This document shows, in pieces, positions 51,698 through 61,073 of a stretch of 64,000 bases of DNA. The position numbers and the translations under genes were made by a program. Location: the NCBI RefSeq assembly GCF_001672755.1, contig NZ_LZKI01000119.1, positions 33,807 through 97,806 of the forward strand, read 5' to 3'. The notes under the pieces are model-generated. The model had not been told where the DNA came from, ran no database searches, and saw nothing but the letters and a program-made list of their open reading frames with translations. Each line of letters starts with the position of its first letter. Position 1 is the stretch's first letter. Source of the stretch: Mycobacterium colombiense (GTDB lineage: Bacteria > Actinomycetota > Actinomycetes > Mycobacteriales > Mycobacteriaceae).

Positions 51698-54265
51698 ATG
51701 ATGGATGACGTGGGCGTCACCGATCACCCTCACAAACGCGGCGAGCTGCGCATCTATCTCGGCGCGGCTCCGGGCGTCGGCAAGACATACGCGATGCTGG
51801 GCGAGGCGCATCGCCGGCTGGAGCGCGGCACCGATGTGGTGGCGGGCGTGGTCGAAACTCATGGGCGGGCGAAAACCGCTGAGCTGCTTGAGGGCATCGA
51901 GTTCATTCCGCCACGCTACGTCGAGTATCGCGGCGGCACCTTTTCCGAGCTCGACGTGCCGGCCGTACTGGAGCGCCGACCCCAGGTCGTCCTCGTCGAC
52001 GAACTCGCGCACACCAACACACCGGGAAGTAAGAACCCGAAGCGGTGGCAGGACGTCGAAGAACTGCTCGACGCCGGGATCACGGTGATCTCCACCGTCA
52101 ACGTGCAGCACCTGGAAAGCCTGAACGACGTCGTCGCGCAGATCACCGGCATCGAACAGAAAGAGACTGTACCGGACTCGATCGTGCGGCAGGCATCACA
52201 AGTCGAGCTCATCGATATTACACCAGAAGCTCTGCGGCGCAGGCTTTCTCACGGCAACGTCTATACGCCGGAACGGATAGATGCGGCGCTGTCCAACTAC
52301 TTTAGGCGTGGAAACCTCACAGCATTAAGGGAATTGGCGTTGCTGTGGCTCGCCGACCAGGTCGACACCGCGCTGGCCAAGTACCGGGCCGAGAACAAGA
52401 TCACCGACATGTGGGAGGCCCGCGAGCGGGTCGTCGTGGCGGTCACCGGCGGTCCGGAGTCCGAGACCCTGGTGCGACGCGCGTCGCGGATCGCGTCGAA
52501 GTCCACCGCCGAGTTGATGGTGGTGCACGTCATCCGCGGAGACGGGCTGGCCGGTCTGTCGGAGTCGCGGATGGCGAAGATCCGCGAGCTCGCGAACAGC
52601 CTCGACGCTTCGCTGCACACCGTGGTCGGTGACGAGGTGCCCACGGCACTGCTCGAGTTCGCCCGCGAAATGAACGCCACACAGTTGGTGATCGGCACCT
52701 CGCGGCGGTCGCGCTGGGCGCGGCTGTTCGAGGAGGGCATCGGCCCGAGGATCGTCGAGCTGTCCGGGAAGATCGACGTGCACCTGGTCACCCACGAGGA
52801 GTCCAAGCGCGGCTTCCGTGCGTCCTCGCTGGCGCCCCGCGAGCGGCGGGTGGCGTCGTGGCTGGCGGCCATCATCGTGCCGTCGGCCATCTGCGCGGTC
52901 ACCGTGACGACGCTGGACCCGTACCTAGACACCGGCGGCGAGAGCGCCCTGTTCTTTGTCGGCGTGCTGCTGGTCGGGTTGTTGGGAGGCATTGCGCCCG
53001 CGGCGCTTTCGGCAGTGCTGTCCGGATTGTTGCTGAACTACTTCCTGATCGCCCCGCGGCACAGCTTCACGATCGCCGAACCCAACAGCGCCATCACCGA
53101 ATTGGTGCTGCTCCTCATCGCCGTCGCCGTCGCGGTACTGGTCGACTTCGCGGCCAAACGCACCCGGGAAGCCCGTCGCGCCTCGCAGGAGGCGGAGCTG
53201 CTGACACTGTTCGCGGGGTCGGTCCTGCGCGGTGCCGATCTCGAGACGCTGCTCGAGCGGGTGCGCGAGACCTACGCGCAGCGGACGGTCACCATGTTGC
53301 GCGAACCCGGAGAGGAGGCGCGCGCCGGCGGCACCAGGGGCGACGTCGTCGCCTGCGTGGGGCGCAATCCCTGTGTCACTGTCGATTCCGCCGACACCGC
53401 GATCGAGGTGGGCGACGACGAGTTCTGGATGCTGCTGGCGGGCAGGAAGCTCTCCGCGCGTGACCGGCGGGTGCTCAGCGCGGTGGCCAGGCAGGCCGCG
53501 GGCTTGATCAGGCAGCGTGAGCTCGCCGAAGAGGCCAGCCGCGCCGAGGCGATCGTCCGGGCCGACGAGCTGCGACGCTCGCTGCTGTCGGCGGTCAGCC
53601 ACGACCTGCGCACGCCCCTGGCGGCGGCCAAGGTCGCCGTCTCCAGCCTGCGCGCCGAGGACGTCGCCTTCTCCCCCGCCGACACCGCCGAATTGCTGGC
53701 CACCATCGAGGAGTCGATCGATCAGCTGACCGCACTGGTCGGAAACCTGCTCGATTCATCGCGTTTGGCCGCCGGGGTGATCCACCCGGATCTGCGCCGG
53801 GTGTATCTGGAGGAGGCGGTGCAGCGGGCTCTGGTCAGCATCGGCAAGGGCGCCACCGGTTTCTTCCGGTCTGCCATCGACCGGGTCAAGGTCGACGTGG
53901 CCGATGCGATGGTGATGGCCGACGCCGGGCTGTTGGAGCGCGTGCTGGCCAACCTGATCGACAACGCGCTGCGCTACGCGCCCAACTGTGTGGTGCGCGT
54001 CAACGCCGGGCGGGTGGGTGATCGCGTGTTGATCAACGTCATCGACGAGGGACCCGGGATCCCGCACGGGGCCGAGCACCAGATCTTCGAAGCGTTTCAG
54101 CGGCTTGGCGATCAGGACAACACCATCGGCGTCGGGCTTGGGATGTCGGTGGCGCGCGGCTTCGTCGAGGCGATGGGTGGGACAATTACGGCCACCGACA
54201 CCCCGGGAGGCGGACTAACCGTGATCGTGGATATGGCTGCGCCGCAGGCGATGGACGCGGTATGA
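51698..54265 (+). CDS. kdpD: Sensor histidine kinase KdpD
   Basis: 855 residues. N-terminal KdpD domain with the Walker A motif GAAPGVGKT (22-30) and PGSKNPKRWQDVEELLDAGI, a universal-stress-like domain (about 245-370), four helices of DUF4118 (about 385-490), a GAF-like region, phospho-acceptor H635 in SAVSHDLRTPLAAAKVAV and the ATPase domain ending with VGLGMSVARGF. It senses K+ limitation and turgor and phosphorylates KdpE. Start ATG 51698 or 51701 (AGGGGGG is adjacent). It is 12 bp after kdpC, corresponding to Rv1028c, here on the same strand as kdpABC. Confidence 0.94.
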   Translation: MMDDVGVTDHPHKRGELRIYLGAAPGVGKTYAMLGEAHRRLERGTDVVAGVVETHGRAKTAELLEGIEFIPPRYVEYRGGTFSELDVPAVLERRPQVVLVDELAHTNTPGSKNPKRWQDVEELLDAGITVISTVNVQHLESLNDVVAQITGIEQKETVPDSIVRQASQVELIDITPEALRRRLSHGNVYTPERIDAALSNYFRRGNLTALRELALLWLADQVDTALAKYRAENKITDMWEARERVVVAVTGGPESETLVRRASRIASKSTAELMVVHVIRGDGLAGLSESRMAKIRELANSLDASLHTVVGDEVPTALLEFAREMNATQLVIGTSRRSRWARLFEEGIGPRIVELSGKIDVHLVTHEESKRGFRASSLAPRERRVASWLAAIIVPSAICAVTVTTLDPYLDTGGESALFFVGVLLVGLLGGIAPAALSAVLSGLLLNYFLIAPRHSFTIAEPNSAITELVLLLIAVAVAVLVDFAAKRTREARRASQEAELLTLFAGSVLRGADLETLLERVRETYAQRTVTMLREPGEEARAGGTRGDVVACVGRNPCVTVDSADTAIEVGDDEFWMLLAGRKLSARDRRVLSAVARQAAGLIRQRELAEEASRAEAIVRADELRRSLLSAVSHDLRTPLAAAKVAVSSLRAEDVAFSPADTAELLATIEESIDQLTALVGNLLDSSRLAAGVIHPDLRRVYLEEAVQRALVSIGKGATGFFRSAIDRVKVDVADAMVMADAGLLERVLANLIDNALRYAPNCVVRVNAGRVGDRVLINVIDEGPGIPHGAEHQIFEAFQRLGDQDNTIGVGLGMSVARGFVEAMGGTITATDTPGGGLTVIVDMAAPQAMDAV

Positions 54266-54942
54266 CGCGGGTTTTGGTGATCGACGACGAACCGCAGATC
54301 CTGCGCGCGCTGCGCATCAACCTGACCGTGCGGGGCTACGAGGTGATCACCGCGTCCAGCGGGGCCGGCGCGTTGCGCGCCGCCGCCGAGCACAAACCCG
54401 ACGTGGTGATCCTCGACCTCGGCCTGCCCGACATCTCCGGCATCGATGTGCTGGCCGGGCTGCGCGGCTGGCTCACCGCGCCGGTGATCGTGTTGTCGGC
54501 GCGCACCGACTCGTCGGACAAGGTCGAGGCGCTGGACGCCGGTGCCGACGACTATGTGACCAAACCCTTTGGGATGGACGAGTTCTTGGCCCGGCTACGC
54601 GCGGCGGTGCGCCGCAACACCGCCGCCTCCGAATTGGAGCAACCGGTCATCGAGACCGAATCGTTCACCGTCGACCTGGCCGCCAAGAAGGTCACCAAGA
54701 ACGGCAGCGAGGTGCACCTTACCCCGACCGAGTGGGGAATGCTCGAGGTCCTCGCCCGCAACCGTGGCAAGCTCGTCGGCCGCGAGGAACTTCTCAAAGA
54801 GGTGTGGGGTCCGGCGTACGCCACCGAAACGCATTATCTACGTGTGTATCTCGCGCAGCTGCGCCGCAAACTCGAGAACGACCCGTCGCATCCCAAACAC
54901 CTGCTGACCGAGTCGGGCATGGGGTACCGCTTCGAGGCGTGA
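54262..54942 (+). CDS. kdpE: Response regulator KdpE
   Basis: 226-residue OmpR/PhoB family regulator: receiver with DDEP, phospho-acceptor Asp52 (VVILDLGLPDISG) and YVTKPFGMDEF, then a winged helix (LTPTEWGMLEVLARNRGKLVGREELL; ETHYLRVYLAQLRRKLE). It activates kdp transcription when phosphorylated by KdpD. ATG overlaps the kdpD TGA (ATGA). It corresponds to Rv1027c. The upstream tandem repeat at 46538-46586 may be its site. Confidence 0.95.
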   Translation: MTRVLVIDDEPQILRALRINLTVRGYEVITASSGAGALRAAAEHKPDVVILDLGLPDISGIDVLAGLRGWLTAPVIVLSARTDSSDKVEALDAGADDYVTKPFGMDEFLARLRAAVRRNTAASELEQPVIETESFTVDLAAKKVTKNGSEVHLTPTEWGMLEVLARNRGKLVGREELLKEVWGPAYATETHYLRVYLAQLRRKLENDPSHPKHLLTESGMGYRFEA

Positions 54943-55014
54943 GACTTGTGGCTCGCGCCCGGGTCACACCAGCCACTCTCGCCTCTACGCAGGTGGGTTG
55001 GTTAATCGCCCGCC

Positions 55015-55308
55015 TCATAGCGACAACTTGGCCGCCTCGCGCAACGCCAGCACGCGTTGGTGGATCCGATGCTCGGTGCCGCGCGGCAGGTATCCTGGCC
55101 CATACCGGCCGCGCCCGAGTCGTCGCACCCTGTCTCGTCCGACCTCCCATCGCAGCGCATCCGAGATAGCTTTCGATGTTCGGCCGGGCACGCAGAATCC
55201 ATGCCAGTCAAGCGCTTCGGTCAGCTCGGTGATGGTGGCCGGTCCATGTACCGCCAGCTGCATCGCCAGCACGTAGCGCAGCTCGATCCCCTTGAGTGAA
55301 TAGCTCAT
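55015..55308 (-). CDS. Small basic helix-turn-helix-like protein, function unknown
   Basis: 97 residues (MSYSLKGIELRYVLAMQLAV at the start). The central part TITELTEALDWHGFCVPGRTSKAISDALRWEVGRDRVRRLGRGRYGPG reads like a winged helix-turn-helix with a basic wing, followed by a helix HRIHQRVLALREAAK. It might be a small regulator. GC content and codon use look somewhat less biased than its neighbours. It is convergent with kdpE (72 bp). The start is uncertain; a GTG at 55326 is also in frame. I cannot name the family. Confidence 0.65.
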   Translation of the reverse strand: MSYSLKGIELRYVLAMQLAVHGPATITELTEALDWHGFCVPGRTSKAISDALRWEVGRDRVRRLGRGRYGPGYLPRGTEHRIHQRVLALREAAKLSL

Positions 55309-55408
55309 TCCCGGACGGTCGCACACGGGTACGACACCGCCAGATTGTCGCTACGAGGCGGGCAAAAGACATGCCCACCTTTCTAGAGGCCGGTGGGGCG
55401 GATGTGAC

Positions 55409-56353
55409 CTACTCGGCGATGGACAACACGATGCCGTCCAGGATGTCGTGCTCGCTGACCGTCAGCTCGTCGATCCCCGCACGGGCGCGCAGCTCGCGCG
55501 CCAGCTCCTCGACGACGATCGCGCCCCCGCCGATCACGTCGGCCCGGCCCTCGTGCATCGGCGGCAGCGCTGCGCGCGCGGCCCGCGTCATGCCGATCAG
55601 CCGCTCGCACACCGACAGCAGATCATCGCCGGCGACACGCGAAAGGTGAATGGCCGCAGAGTCATACGTCGTCATGTTGTGGGCCAGCGCGGACAGCGTC
55701 GTCATCGTCCCGGCCAGCCCCACCCAGGTCTTCGCGCCCTCCACGGGCACCACACCAAGCGCGACCTCGAGTCGTTCGCGCACCACCTGCCGGGCCGCCG
55801 CCACCTCGTCGGGCGTCGGCGGGTCCGAATGCAGACAGCGTTCGGTCAGCCGCACGCAGCCGATGTCGGCCGAGTAGCTCGCCGTCACCGCGTCGCCGCC
55901 GACCACGATTTCGGTGGAGCCGCCACCCAGGTCGACGACGACGAAAGGTCCTGTTGCACTGTCCAACTCGCCGACCGCTCCCCGGAACGAGAGCTCGGCC
56001 TCTTCGGCGCCGGTGATCACCTCCGCAACCGCCCCGGGCAGCACCGCACCCAACACCTCGGCCGTCATCGCGAAGAACGCGTCGCGGTTGGCGACGTCGC
56101 GGGCGGCCGACGTGGCCACCATCCGCACCCGCTGCGCGCCATGCTTTTCGAGCAAGCCCGCATAATCGGTGAGCGCCGCGCGGGTGCGGGCGATCGCGTC
56201 CGCCGCGAACTCACCGGTCGCGTCGACACCCTGACCCAGCCGCACGATCCGCGTCTCCCGGTGCACGTCGCGCAGCCCACGGTCAAAGTCGGCGATCAGC
56301 AACCGGATTGAGTTGGTGCCGCAGTCGATTCCCGCGAACCTGCCGTTCACCAT
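55409..56353 (-). CDS. ppx2: Exopolyphosphatase / pppGpp phosphohydrolase family
   Basis: 314 residues of the ASKHA sugar-kinase/actin fold. Motifs: GIDCGTNSIRLLIAD (phosphate 1), VATSAARDVANRD, TGAEEAELSFRGA, VVDLGGGSTEIVVG (phosphate 2) and GLAGTMTTLSAL. It resembles Rv1026 (Ppx2), which in M. tuberculosis was reported to hydrolyse polyphosphate or pppGpp. It is shorter than E. coli Ppx and lacks its C-terminal HD-like domain. ATG 56353 overlaps the DUF501 gene stop by 7 nt, pointing to an operon with it. Confidence 0.91.
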   Translation of the reverse strand: MVNGRFAGIDCGTNSIRLLIADFDRGLRDVHRETRIVRLGQGVDATGEFAADAIARTRAALTDYAGLLEKHGAQRVRMVATSAARDVANRDAFFAMTAEVLGAVLPGAVAEVITGAEEAELSFRGAVGELDSATGPFVVVDLGGGSTEIVVGGDAVTASYSADIGCVRLTERCLHSDPPTPDEVAAARQVVRERLEVALGVVPVEGAKTWVGLAGTMTTLSALAHNMTTYDSAAIHLSRVAGDDLLSVCERLIGMTRAARAALPPMHEGRADVIGGGAIVVEELARELRARAGIDELTVSEHDILDGIVLSIAE

Positions 56354-56835
56354 TGGCCCGCCACCAAGATGCCGGCCATCGCGGGCTCGTCGGCCAGGAT
56401 CGCCAGCGCCTCGTCGCCGAACGGGTTCACGCCGGGGCCCTTGGCCAACGAATGGGCGATCAGCACGTGCAGACACTTGACCCGGTCTGGCATTCCGCCG
56501 CCGGAGAACGTGGTCCCCAGCGATTCGATCGCGTCCCGTTCGGCCAGATACGACTCGTGGGCGCGCCGGTAGGCGGCCGCCAATTCCGGGTCCTGGCCCA
56601 GCCTTTCGGTCATCTCACGCATCAGCCCCGTGGTCTCCAGTCTGCTGGCCGCGGCCGTCAGGGCCGGATGGGTCAGGTAGTACAGCGTCGGAAACGGCGT
56701 GCCGTCAGGCAGTTTCGGTGCGGTCTTCACCACACCGGGTTCACCATTGGGACACCGGTAGGCGATTTCGAGTACCCCGCGCGGCTCGCGCCCGAGCTGG
56801 CGCGCCACCGCTTCCAGGTCGGCATGATCAGCCAC
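56347..56835 (-). CDS. DUF501 protein (Rv1025-like)
   Basis: 162 residues. The DUF501 hallmarks are RCPNGEPGVVKTAPKL near residue 28-43 and FPTLYYLTHP, then GGGMPDRVKCLHVLIAHSLA and GVNPFGDEAL. It corresponds to Rv1025. Function unknown; the gene is nearly always found between ftsB-like and ppx/gppA in actinobacteria. GTG 56835 overlaps the stop of the FtsB-like gene by 8 nt. Confidence 0.9.
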   Translation of the reverse strand: MADHADLEAVARQLGREPRGVLEIAYRCPNGEPGVVKTAPKLPDGTPFPTLYYLTHPALTAAASRLETTGLMREMTERLGQDPELAAAYRRAHESYLAERDAIESLGTTFSGGGMPDRVKCLHVLIAHSLAKGPGVNPFGDEALAILADEPAMAGILVAGQW

Positions 56836-57535
56836 CGGGACCCGTGGGATTCGGCGCGGGCACCGGCCCGGGCGATCCCGGTTCGGCCGGCGGGGCTTCG
56901 GGCGCAGGCGCTTTGGCCGGCGGCAGGTGCGGGGTGTCGGCGATGGTGTGCCATAGCGACGTGTACCAGGGGTCACCGTTGGTCGGTTTCGCCGTCGGGG
57001 ATCCCGGCTGGGCGGGCTCGGCCGCCGACGGCGGAAGCTGAACCTGGAACGGGATGTCCCCGGGCTTGACGAAGCCGAGGCGCTCGCGGGCCTGCGCCGC
57101 AATGTAGGCCGGGTCACCGAGTTTGGCCTTGCGCTGCTCCAGGTCCGCGACCTGGCGGCGCAGCGCCGCTTCGCTGGCGGCCAGCTGATTCATCTCGGTG
57201 CGCTGCGCGAAGTAGGTGCGCACCGGTCCGGCGATGGTCAACGTCAGCACGCAGATCACCGCGGCCAGCACCGCCGCACGGCGCGCGGTGAAACCCAGCC
57301 GCTGCTCGGAGCGCTGCTCCACCGATTCTGCGGCCTTGCGCGTGATGGGCTCGACGACATGCTCTTGCTGCGTTCGCGTGGCGGTCCGGCCGGACTGGTT
57401 CGCCGCGGGCGACGTCCGCGACGACGGCTTGGAGGACGGCTTGGCCGTGCGACGTCCCCGACCCGAATCGCCGGCCTTCCCCGGGCGGGATGCCGGGGAG
57501 CGCCGTTTCGAGTCGGGCCGTTTCGCGTCAGCCAT
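56828..57535 (-). CDS. FtsB/DivIC-type septum formation initiator
   Basis: 235 residues. A long basic, Ser/Thr/Lys-rich cytosolic N terminus (1-80), one transmembrane helix (AAVLAAVICVLTLTIAGPVR, about 87-106), a short coiled coil (EMNQLAASEAALRRQVADLEQRKAKLGD) and the DivIC block YIAAQARERLGFVKPGD. A Pro-rich C terminus follows. It corresponds to Rv1024, a divisome component of the FtsQ-FtsB-FtsL complex. It lies 20 bp downstream of the eno start on the same strand, so eno stop and its ATG are close. Confidence 0.9.
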   Translation of the reverse strand: MADAKRPDSKRRSPASRPGKAGDSGRGRRTAKPSSKPSSRTSPAANQSGRTATRTQQEHVVEPITRKAAESVEQRSEQRLGFTARRAAVLAAVICVLTLTIAGPVRTYFAQRTEMNQLAASEAALRRQVADLEQRKAKLGDPAYIAAQARERLGFVKPGDIPFQVQLPPSAAEPAQPGSPTAKPTNGDPWYTSLWHTIADTPHLPPAKAPAPEAPPAEPGSPGPVPAPNPTGPGG

Positions 57536-57555
57536 GTCGGCCGTTGAGCGTCAAG

Positions 57556-58902
<1,347 letters not shown>

Positions 58903-59634
58903 CTACAGCGGGTGACCCTTCGCGTAAGCGGTCGCCCAATCGCGGACCGCTCGGGCGTACACACCGGAGTTGTTGTAGGCGCGCAGCGCGGTGATCCAGC
59001 CGCGGGGTGTCCCGAGATCCTTTCCGCGCCAACACAGATACCCGGCCGCCGCGAGCGCGGCGTCGTCGATGTTGTCCGGGCTGACGCGGCCGTCATTGTG
59101 AGCGTCGACACCGTAGAGCCGCCACGTCTCCGGGATGAACTGCATCGGCCCCATGGCGCGCGTCACACCGTCTTCGTCGGTGACGTCTTCCTCCGTGTCG
59201 ACGATGCGCAACGTGCCGCCGCTGCCGTCGAGGCGGACGCCCCGAATCGGGGGGCTCACATCGCCGTTGGGGGCCAGCCGCGCGCCGCGGTAGGTGCCGT
59301 GGTGGCTCTCCACCTGGCCGATGCCGGCCAGGGTGGTCCACGCGATGTGACATTTCGGGTTCTCGACTTCGGCGACCCGGGCTGCATAGGCGTACGCCTC
59401 GAGCGCGATCACCGGGATCTCCAGCCCCGCCGATCGCTGTTGGGCCCACTCCCGCAACTGATCCGCGGGCCGGCCGCTGGCGTGGGTGTCCACCGCAGGC
59501 ACCGGATCCCCGGCCGGTGGCGGGACGCCGTCGGGGATGAACAGGCTGAGCTGCCAGGTGCAGCTGGAGGCCAGAACAATCGCGGTCGCGCCGATCACGG
59601 CGGCCGCGCGCATCCAACGCCTCGGCGACACCAT
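58903..59634 (-). CDS. lpqU: Lipoprotein LpqU, lytic transglycosylase
   Basis: 243 residues. A basic N terminus, hydrophobic core and lipobox-like ASSC (Cys25) mark it as a likely lipoprotein. The soluble domain belongs to the membrane-bound lytic murein transglycosylase (MltB-like SLT) group: LAGIGQVESHHGTYRG carries the catalytic Glu, and MGPMQFIPETWRLYGVDAH, AAGYLCWRGKDLGTPRGW and ALRAYNNSGVYA follow. It would cleave peptidoglycan glycan strands. It corresponds to Rv1022. ATG 59634 was chosen to give the signal sequence; the frame is open upstream. Confidence 0.9.
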   Translation of the reverse strand: MVSPRRWMRAAAVIGATAIVLASSCTWQLSLFIPDGVPPPAGDPVPAVDTHASGRPADQLREWAQQRSAGLEIPVIALEAYAYAARVAEVENPKCHIAWTTLAGIGQVESHHGTYRGARLAPNGDVSPPIRGVRLDGSGGTLRIVDTEEDVTDEDGVTRAMGPMQFIPETWRLYGVDAHNDGRVSPDNIDDAALAAAGYLCWRGKDLGTPRGWITALRAYNNSGVYARAVRDWATAYAKGHPL

Positions 59635-59950
59635 GCTTTTCTGAGCTCCCCTAAACTCGCCTGCACCAACTTCCGCCACACCATCGTCCCATGCGTTCGG
59701 CAACTGCCCGGTTGCCTCGGGCCTCGGCGCACCGACCTCTCGTCGGTTTCAGCTAATGCTCGGTTAGCTGCTCGTCGTCTCGGCTAGCGCAGTCAGACCT
59801 TCGCCGACCACGGGGATTCGCAACCTCATCCGCGATATTACCGAGCGGCCGACGACAAAAGCGGCAAACATTCCGGTGATCGCTCTGACTGAATCGCCGA
59901 AAGTGCGAATTAGTGCGTCGCGGCACCGCGCTACGGGCGTCACCGCCCCG
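59635..59950. other. Intergenic region between lpqU and mazG, no gene seen
   Basis: 316 bp upstream of lpqU. The only open frames are low-complexity and on the minus strand (Arg/Ser/Pro-rich), without a start signal. Slightly lower GC in 59630-59700 and 59825-59925. Presumably lpqU promoter; nothing specific could be marked. Confidence 0.5.
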
Positions 59951-61000
59951 TCAGGCGTCCTCGGCGGTGGCGTCCGCGGTGGTTTCTTCCTCGACCACAT
60001 CGACGGACGCGTCGGCCGCGCCGTCGGTCTCGGGCGCCGACTCCTGCGGCCGATCGTCGACCGCAGTTTCCTCGGTCGGCCAGTGCTCGCGCCACTCCTC
60101 CTCGGAGATCTCGCCCACCGGGGCGACGTCGAACTCCTCGGGAACACCGGTGCCGCGGCGCGCCGCCGCGATCACCCGCTCGACTCCGCGGACCGTCGCC
60201 ACGAACTCCAGAGCGGCGCTGCGCAGAGAATTTTCGGCATCGACGTCGGCCGAGACCGAGATCGAGGTGACCGCCTCAGGAATCAGGTCCGCGGGCAGGC
60301 CCGCTTTGCCGGCACGCGCAATGACCTTCTGCGCCAGCGCCAATGCGGGCTGTCCGGTGTGCACGTCGTCCATCACCGATTTGCGCGGCTTCTCGGCCGC
60401 CTTGCGCTCCTCCCACTGGGCCAACTGCTCTTCGAGCGAAATCGATTGCCCGGCAAGCACTCCCGGCACCCGGTTGCCCAGTTTGCGCATCAGGGTGGCT
60501 GCGACATCGTCGATGGTGAAGGGGAACTGCGACGCGTCCTCGGCGATGCGGGCGTGGAACAGCACCTGCAGCAGCACGTCGCCGAGTTCTTCACGCAACT
60601 GGTCGGCATTGCCGCTGCCGACCGCGTCCAGCAACTCGTAGGTCTCCTCCAGCAGAAACCTGCGCAGCGAGTCATGGGTTTGTTCGCTCTCCCACGGCCC
60701 GGCGGTGCGCAGCTTGTCCATCATCGCCACGGCATCGACCAACCGTTCACCGCGCGGGGTCTCGGGCGCCGAGATCAGCCGGGCCCCGGCAGCCAACCGC
60801 GCCACGACGGCGGGGTGGTCGGGGTCCGACGAGAGCAGCACCGGGGCGTCCTCGCCGGAGTGCACCGGGCGCGCCGCGGACAGCGACCACGGCACCGCGA
60901 CGGGCATCTCCTCGGTGTACTGCACCTCGCCGCTGAGGTGCTCGATGGCTTCGACAGGCACCAGCGAGGGACGGCGGGGGTCGAACAAGACGACGATCAC
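59951..61000 (-). CDS. mazG: Nucleoside triphosphate pyrophosphohydrolase MazG
   Basis: Hydrolyses non-canonical NTPs such as oxidised dCTP, protecting DNA under oxidative stress. 349 residues: a weakly conserved N-terminal region (1-90), then the MazG domain with EETYELLDAVGSGN (120-133) and EELGDVLLQVLFHARIAE (E-x-x-E / E-x-x-D metal motif), a second partial domain and an acidic, low-complexity tail of about 45 residues. It corresponds to Rv1021. GTG 61000; it lies 73 bp downstream of mfd. Confidence 0.92.
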   Translation of the reverse strand: MIVVLFDPRRPSLVPVEAIEHLSGEVQYTEEMPVAVPWSLSAARPVHSGEDAPVLLSSDPDHPAVVARLAAGARLISAPETPRGERLVDAVAMMDKLRTAGPWESEQTHDSLRRFLLEETYELLDAVGSGNADQLREELGDVLLQVLFHARIAEDASQFPFTIDDVAATLMRKLGNRVPGVLAGQSISLEEQLAQWEERKAAEKPRKSVMDDVHTGQPALALAQKVIARAGKAGLPADLIPEAVTSISVSADVDAENSLRSAALEFVATVRGVERVIAAARRGTGVPEEFDVAPVGEISEEEWREHWPTEETAVDDRPQESAPETDGAADASVDVVEEETTADATAEDA

Positions 61001-61073
61001 CGGCGCCCCTCCTCCTCATCGCTTCGTCCCCCGCAAGCGGGCGGTACCCCCACTACATCGTCGCGGGCGCGGA

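Noticed and set aside
59764..60147. 127-residue minus-strand frame after mazG
   Set aside because: Arg/Pro/Ser-rich and overlapping the mazG 3' end out of frame.
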